Shown here: piece by piece, positions 57,594 to 64,000 of the stretch | How the letters are laid out: each line of letters opens with the position of its first letter | Position numbering within the stretch: position 1 is the stretch's first letter | Source of the DNA: Pogonophryne albipinna | Lineage: Eukaryota; Chordata; Actinopteri; Perciformes; Artedidraconidae | Direction of reading: 5' to 3' | Length of the DNA: 64,000 nt | Assembly (NCBI GenBank): GCA_028583405.1 | Contig: CM053243.1 | Coordinates: 36,704,281 to 36,768,280, forward strand | Made by a program: the position numbers and the translations under genes | Notes under the pieces: generated by a model | Database searches by the model: none | What the model saw: only the letters and a program-made list of their open reading frames with translations | Told to the model about the DNA's origin: nothing

Positions 57594-57779
57594 TAATAAT
57601 AAGTAATATTAACTTTATTTAATACAACATTTACGGTACAAGATTTAATCATACAGCACATGTATGTAATGAATTACAGCAAACATGTGCAATATATCCA
57701 TTATTACGGCTCCGTGGGGTGGCAGTAAGACGATATGGGTCCGTTCTTATTGTGCATCCATGGGTAAAGATAAACGCAA

Positions 57780-57930
57780 CTCACATTGGTTTCTCAAACA
57801 GCATCTCTGTAAACTACGTGTATTCACTGAATTTCACTCTCTGCCTTTAACGGCTCGTTGTAGCTCCAATAGCTCCAGCCCCCACCCTTCCTGTGAGCAC
57901 AGTGTGCTCTGATTGGTCGGGACCAGGTCA
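57780..57930 (+). repeat. Dispersed repeat, copy B (partner at 4250-4390)
   Basis: Shares TCACATTGGTTTC, CAGCATCTCT, TGTGAGCACAGTGTGCTC and GATTGGTCGGGACCAG with 4250-4390, same orientation. Confidence 0.6.
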
Positions 57931-59284
57931 GGACACGTAACATGAACGTGCCGGGCGGCGCGGTCCCGTGGGTTAGATGCGCGTTCATAATGCAGAGGGA
58001 AATAACTCTCAGAATAACGTTATTAGCACATTTTTACAACTTGAGGAACGAATGTTTTTAATAAGGGCTATACAAGTGTTCATACTGGGTAGTTTATTTA
58101 GTTTAAAAAAATTATCCAACGATTTACAGACCACTCTTTCCCCATGTAAGTCAATGGGAAAAAGTGTTTCCGGGCCTGGCATCCAAACGGAAGTGTAGTA
58201 CCGCCGTTTGGCCAGCACGAATATTTTCATCTGAGTCCGGCGCACTTCCTGGGGGCTTGCATGACACAAGAGAGGACGGCAGGACTGCAATTTCCCGTGT
58301 TCAGTGAATGCAACAGAGGCAAGTCACCAGACCAGAGCCATAGAGAGATAAGAGTTACGACACTCCCATAGACCTCCGTTGTAAAAAATGGCGGCGCCTA
58401 CTTCCGGGGTATGGACATCGAAATAGTTCAAAATATTGTCATTTGGGCGTTGGACCTCATTCACTTACATTACGGCGCGTCGATTAGTCCCAGAGGTAAG
58501 TTGCTGAAATATCGAACTCTTTTGAATTGTCAACTGTCTATATTGTATCAGAGGCCCTTTATGATGCTTATACTGGTCTTCATTTGTATATGCACAGCGT
58601 AATTATCTATATTTTATCTTGGTTGTTACAACCAATTTTGCTAGCATTGCCTGCTAGTTAGCTAGCGCGACTTCGTCAGCTTTGAAGGTAAGATTTCAGT
58701 AATGAATCGCTAGCAGCTTATATATCAATGATGCTGGGTAACTAACAAGCAGGATTTAGATTGATTATGTGTTTTTATTGTTATTTTGGTTTTTATCTGC
58801 TGAACCTGACCGTGTCAGTCATCCTTAGTCGGCTTTTTCTGTATGATATGACTTAACTGCTAGCACTAGTAGAAATGAGGTGGCGTTTGTGATAAATATT
58901 TCATTTAATATTTAATTGAATTTTGGGATATACTAACATTTCATTATGTGACATGTTGACTGTACTTAGTTTTTTTTTGGTACTGTTCCGTGTTAACTCA
59001 TCTGTACTGTACAACTAGCCTAGCGCTACTTTTTAATGCTTGATGGCATGCTAGGATAGATTCCTTTGTATTGTAATACACACTAGTTTAATGATTGTTC
59101 ATCAAAGGTATTATTCAGTATTAAAAAAATAATAGCCCACTGAACAGGCTACTCTACAGCAGTGAATGAAGGATGAGCCTAAAACATGGTCATGCATCCA
59201 ACATGTTTATTTTTAACAAAATAAACACTTAAAAATAATTAGCACTTTTTTTTATTCAGCCTTATATGTCAGCCATGGTTGTTG

Positions 59285-59380
59285 CTTCTGCTGCTGCTGC
59301 TGCTGGAGGAGGGTGCTGCTGCTGCTGAAGGAGGAGGGTGCTGCTGAATGAGGGTGCTGCTGCTGAAGGAGGCTGGTGCT
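59285..59380. repeat. CTG-rich array in copy 2, short allele
   Basis: About 95 bp, identical in arrangement to the array in copy 3 (near 63592-63687) and about one third of that in copy 1. Confidence 0.85.
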
Positions 59381-59774
59381 GGACCGGGAATGGAGATGCC
59401 AAGTACATCGATGGCAACGAGTAAGGTGTTTGGCAGTGGCCTAGATGTTATGACCTTCGGTGCAGAGGTCTGTTGGGTCTTCTTTGCCTTCTTACTCTGA
59501 CTCTTGCTGCCAAGATACCCTTTATGTTTATCCTTCCTCTCAGCCCTGATGCACTTTGATGCAATCCTTAACCTCAGCCTGATGTATGTTGAGAGGATTT
59601 TTTTCTTCAGGTCATGTCATGAGGGAAGGTTGCTGTCCAGCAACATGGCTTCTTGTTCCAGCTGTGACACTGCATTTGAGGACTCCATGAGGGAATCGCT
59701 CGTCCTCACACGGAACAGCTGCTCCACGTTCTGAACAAGGGTGAAAACCTCATCAGATGGACGGTAATCTGGCT

Positions 59775-60895
59775 CTAATTTGGTTTGTGTTGAAGATTTT
59801 TTTTTTCTAATGCCGAATTAATCCTTTTCCGGTTTACCAGAGCCCTCTCTGCTCTCTTTCTTAGTAATCTCTCGCTTCTCAGTTGCCTCATTAGATCCTC
59901 CACGTGAGCCCGGTCACAACTGGCCCTTGGCAGTCTGGTCTCTGGAGCACCTGACCCTGGCAAACTGGTCTCTTCATAGCTGACCCCTGACTGACTGGCT
60001 CCTGGCACACTGATCTCTGGTAAGGTGGCCTCTTGATTGTCGGCCCCTGACATACTGGCCCCTGGCAGTCTGCTGACATCTGTCTCACTCTCTCTGTCTG
60101 TTATGTCCCTTTCATTCCCTTGGAACTCCACCTCAATATCTCCCTGAATCTCTGTAACAATAACAAGGCAATCTTGCTGTTATATGTGTATGCTGCCTTT
60201 ACATGTGCACCTATTGTCATTTAAGGGTACACTACACTCCTATAGTGACATGCATCTAAGTTCGTCTATTGGCAATGTTAAAGTATGAAGAAATCTGTAG
60301 ATTATCTACATGTGGTATATGAGTCTTCAGAGAATCCCTGAACCCTGGTAGTTTTGAAGCTGTATAATCTGAAGGTTGCATTAGGAGTGTAGTCTATCCT
60401 TGAATTATATAACATGGGAAACATTGTTAGCTTCATATATCATACCAATGTTTGATGTGCCATAATAGGTGTGGTCATCATTCCTGACATTAACAGCTGG
60501 AGGCAAACTCCTTGACGTGGATTTCCTGTTGGAACAGCATCTGGCCTCAACCTCAAATTTCCTCCTGATTTGTTGCCAATATATTGGTCGTCTTCAAAGT
60601 GTACCTGTAGGTAGGTAGGTTTGATCAGTTTCCACTGCACACTTCAAATGTCATTGAAGAGTCATAATTCTCTACACTTGGAAATATGATGCCCTTTAAA
60701 ATGTTAACAAGTCACCTCTGTGAACATTACTTACATGACGTGTTTTCTGCTGTTGTTGTCCTCTGTCAGACACAGGTTTTGTCTGTTGACCATTGCCATC
60801 CATCTCTTCCTTGGCTCTACGTCCTTAGGGAAGCCATACATCCGGAACCCCTTCTCGGATCGATTAGAGCATCCAAATGCTGCACATCCAACCAT
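59775..60895 (-). CDS. THAP-domain, coiled-coil protein of P-like element copy 2
   Basis: Same three blocks as in copy 1: 60735-60895 (THAP N-half), about 60446-60604 (VHF...DAVPT half) and 59775-60151 (repeat and coiled coil). One residue differs in the last block (ALEKKNLQ versus ALEKNNLQ). The shared defects (splice-phase mismatch, A10 tract, TGA after MLLDSNLPS) are all present, so they predate the spread of these copies. The element's own transposition would need a transposase from elsewhere. Confidence 0.55.
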
Positions 60896-62638
60896 GGTAT
60901 GACAACTGATCTATTAAAATGCAATATAAACGAAAGTGCCATAATATTTGTTGTCGTTGTGCAAACATTTTAACATGAATATTGCTATGTCCTCTGTTCA
61001 GTCTGCTCCCAACTGTATTCTCTCCCCTTATTCACCACTGTTCCTATTCTTGCTCTGCTTTTTAGGGCCCAGGAAATGGATGAAGAGGATGTCTCTTCAG
61101 TCAGGCTCCTGGATGCCTTAGAGTTCTGTATTGCTTTTTTGTAAATAGTTGCTTACCCTAACCCTTTTTTGTAAATAATATTTCTTTTTTATAAATAGTT
61201 GATTGTTTGTAAATATTTGTAAAATGCCCCCCCCCCCCCACAATTGTTGTTCACACAATTATGCTTCTGTTTTTCACTTTTTGGTGTCCATTGTTCAGCC
61301 ACTGTTTGGTAAGCAACAATTTGTTTTGGCCAAAATGTGTTATTCACACTCCTGACTCCAGTTTGATGTGCTGCACTCTCCTCTGAGTGGTCCTGATTTC
61401 AGGCAGAGGTCATGGCTTGGAAGGTTTTATATCCTGTAGTGTCTCAACAGAACCTAATATGAATTGCTTTTTTCAGTTTCTCTTTTTTTTTTTTTATTGT
61501 CTCGTCGCTGGATCACCTCCCCCTGGCAAAGTGGCCTCGTCATTGACAAACCTGTTTTTGTTGCTCTGTTGAACCATGGTTCAACAGGAGCTTCTGTAAA
61601 TAGTTTTGTAAATAGTTTGAATATTTATCATAGTAATCATTTTCAGTCTCCCACTCTCTCAATTTAATTTATCGTTTCTTTGCCCCACCATATGTTTTGT
61701 TGTCCAAGGGCACTAATTTGGTCTGTGTTGAAGATTGTTTTACACTTTAGATTAATCAAATTGTGTTTTTTGGCTAAATTCATCTTTTTCTGTTTAACCC
61801 TAACCCTCTTTGTTCTCCTTCTCATTCATTTTACTTTGTTTTGTTCTAACACACATCACTTTTTCCATACACTGTTCTTAATACTTGTTCACACATTTGT
61901 TCGTCCCTTTTACTTTGTTCTTCCTGTTGTTCTTGTTCAAACACATATATCAATTGTTCATCCACTGTTGTGGTAAAATTATATTCATAGTCTTAACATG
62001 ATCATGCTACCCATGCTAACATGAACACAAGCGTTTCCCTCCAAAAATGTAAAACGTATCTAAGTAATAGCCTATTAATTATATTATTATTATTACTAAT
62101 AGGCTACCAAGCTTTCCGTTGTCACCCTGCCTCTCCAAATGCAAAACTGTCAATAAAAAGTATGCAATAATGCTATTACAGCTGAAAAAGTACTTGGGTG
62201 TGTGTGTTTTTTTAATATATATTTACCATTCAATAAACGCAATCGCTGCTGTCTGTCTGTCCCATAGAAGAACCTTATATATACAGTCTATGAGAAGAAC
62301 ATGACAGCGCAGCGCAACTATACTACGGACGTGACTGCCCTGGCAGTGACAGCAACATAGCCTGCTTGTGCTACCACACTTTCCCCTCAAAATATCGTTA
62401 AATAACGAAACTTGGAAATAGTGCCAATCCATACAAAGTGTAACCACATCATGGAAATATGAAAGCAATCTTTAAAAAATAACAGCGTTGGTTTAATCTA
62501 TGACTATTTTGAGCATGTTCGTGCTGTTTTTGCCATAGAGAAGCATTGCCACGGAAGTGCGTTTGGAACTGTCCCGGCATACATAAACCACGTGACCGGC
62601 TGGCGGTGACATCAAAGAGTGTCGTAACTCTTATCTCT

Positions 62639-64000
62639 CAGAGCCATAGAGAGATAAGAGTTACGACACTCCCATAGACCTCCGTTGTAAAAAATGGCGG
62701 CGCCTACTTCCGGGGTATGGACATCGAAATAGTTCAAAATATTGTCATTTGGGCGTTGGACCTCATTCACTTACATTACGGCGCGTCGATTAGTCCCAGA
62801 GGTAAGTTGCTGAAATATCGAACTCTTTTGAATTGTCAACTGTCTATATTGTATCAGAGGCCCTTTATGATGCTTATACTGGTCTTCATTTGTATATGCA
62901 CAGCGTAATTATCTATATTTTATCTTGGTTGTTACAACCAATTTTGCTAGCATTGCCTGCTAGTTAGCTAGCGCGACTTCGTCAGCTTTGAAGGTAAGAT
63001 TTCAGTAATGAATCGCTAGCAGCTTATATATCAATGATGCTGGGTAACTAACAAGCAGGATTTAGATTGATTATGTGTTTTTATTGTTATTTTGGTTTTT
63101 ATCTGCTGAACCTGACCGTGTCAGTCATCCTTAGTCGGCTTTTTCTGTATGATATGACTTAACTGCTAGCACTAGTAGAAATGAGGTGGCGTTTGTGATA
63201 AATATTTCATTTAATATTTAATTGAATTTTGGGATATACTAACATTTCATTATGTGACATGTTGACTGTACTTAGTTTTTTTTTGGTACTGTTCCGTGTT
63301 AACTCATCTGTACTGTACAACTAGCCTAGCGCTACTTTTTAATGCTTGATGGCATGCTAGGATAGATTCCTTTGTATTGTAATACACACTAGTTTAATGA
63401 TTGTTCATCAAAGGTATTATTCAGTATTAAAAAAATAATAGCCCACTGAACAGGCTACTCTACAGCAGTGAATGAAGGATGAGCCTAAAACATGGTCATG
63501 CATCCAACATGTTTATTTTTAACAAAATAAACACTTAAAAATAATTAGCACTTTTTGTTATTCAGCCTTATATGTCAGCCATGGTTGTTGCTTCTGCTGC
63601 TGCTGCTGCTGGAGGAGGGTGCTGCTGCTGCTGAAGGAGGAGGGTGCTGCTGAATGAGGGTGCTGCTGCTGAAGGAGGCTGGTGCTGGACCGGGAATGGA
63701 GATGCCAAGTACATCGATGGCAACGAGTAAGGTGTTTGGCAGTGGCCTAGATGTTATGACCTTCGGTGCAGAGGTCTGTTGGGTCTTCTTTGCCTTCTTA
63801 CTCTGACTCTTGCTGCCAAGATACCCTTTATGTTTATCCTTCCTCTCAGCCCTGATGCACTTTGATGCAATCCTTAACCTCAGCCTGATGTATGTTGAGA
63901 GGATTTTTTTCTTCAGGTCATGTCATGAGGGAAGGTTGCTGTCCAGCAACATGGCTTCTTGTTCCAGCTGTGACACTGCATTTGAGGACTCCATGAGGGA
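62639..64000. mobile_element. P-like THAP element, copy 3 (runs off window)
   Basis: Begins CAGAGCCATAGAGAGATAAG directly after copy 2 and follows it base for base to the window end, with few differences (for example TTTTTGTTATTC for TTTTTTTTATTC near 63556). It shares variants with copy 2 against copy 1 (AGTTCAAAATATTG, TAGTCCCAGAGG, CTACAGCAGTG and the short CTG array). Confidence 0.85.

Larger units (their letters stand above)
56890..58332. other. Repeat-rich spacer before P-like copy 2
   Basis: Contains a (TA)n array (57512-57593), the dispersed repeat at 57780-57930 and a segment CCCATGTAAGTCAATGGGAA (58141) typical of old fish repeats. No gene supported. Confidence 0.5.
58333..62638. 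mobile_element. P-like THAP element, copy 2 (lacks last 11 bp)
   Basis: Nearly identical to copy 1 throughout, apart from a shorter CTG array and scattered substitutions. The left terminus CAGAGCCATAGAGAGATAAG is intact. The right end stops at CTCTTATCTCT, missing the last 11 bp of the inverted repeat, and copy 3 begins at the next base. The 8 bp before it are CACCAGAC (58325-58332); no second copy of them is seen at the 2/3 junction. Confidence 0.82.

Overview
The window is vertebrate nuclear DNA, most likely from a ray-finned (teleost) fish. The evidence is short exons with GT/AG introns, an il17a/f-type cytokine gene, long (GT)n arrays, tRNA-derived SINEs with a fish-type 3' tail, and many hAT-, P- and TTAA-type DNA transposons. 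There is no bacterial gene organisation; most long open frames are simple-repeat or transposon frames. Species cannot be read from the sequence.

Four ordinary host genes are supported. gabarapl2 (autophagy ATG8 family, minus strand, about 1-3893) runs off the left edge with only the start of its last exon present. nqo1 (quinone reductase, minus, 26089-29500) is complete in six exons. An il17a/f-like cytokine (plus, 40503-42720) is complete in three exons. A beta-1,3-galactosyltransferase 2-like gene (minus, 48292-49491) has a single coding exon. They are unrelated in function and do not form an operon.

The rest is mobile DNA. 4834-9349 is a 4.5-kb element with perfect 33-bp inverted termini and an 8-bp target duplication. 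It carries exons of a THAP-domain/coiled-coil protein and looks like a P-superfamily element without a catalytic core. A second near-identical copy (58333-62638) is fused without spacer to a third (62639 to the window end). 9765-24404 is bounded by matching inverted ends inside TTAA sites and contains a broken multi-exon gene of the fish SAMD3-like family. Inside it sits a hAT element (10934-17814). Inside the hAT sits a SINE (split 11908-12091 / 17424-17533), and inside the SINE a TA-flanked 5.3-kb element (12092-17423). Each level has its own target-site duplication, so insertion order can be read directly.

24.6-25.1 kb, 32.3-32.8 kb, 45.9-46.6 kb, 47.5-48.2 kb and 52.1-52.6 kb hold small non-autonomous DNA elements. 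38.1-38.7 kb holds a LINE 3' end. 53.8-56.7 kb holds a decayed DIRS/Ngaro-type retroelement with a tyrosine recombinase. Long gene-free stretches (29.9-40.3, 42.7-45.9, 50.0-53.8 kb) otherwise show only AT-rich unique sequence and microsatellites.
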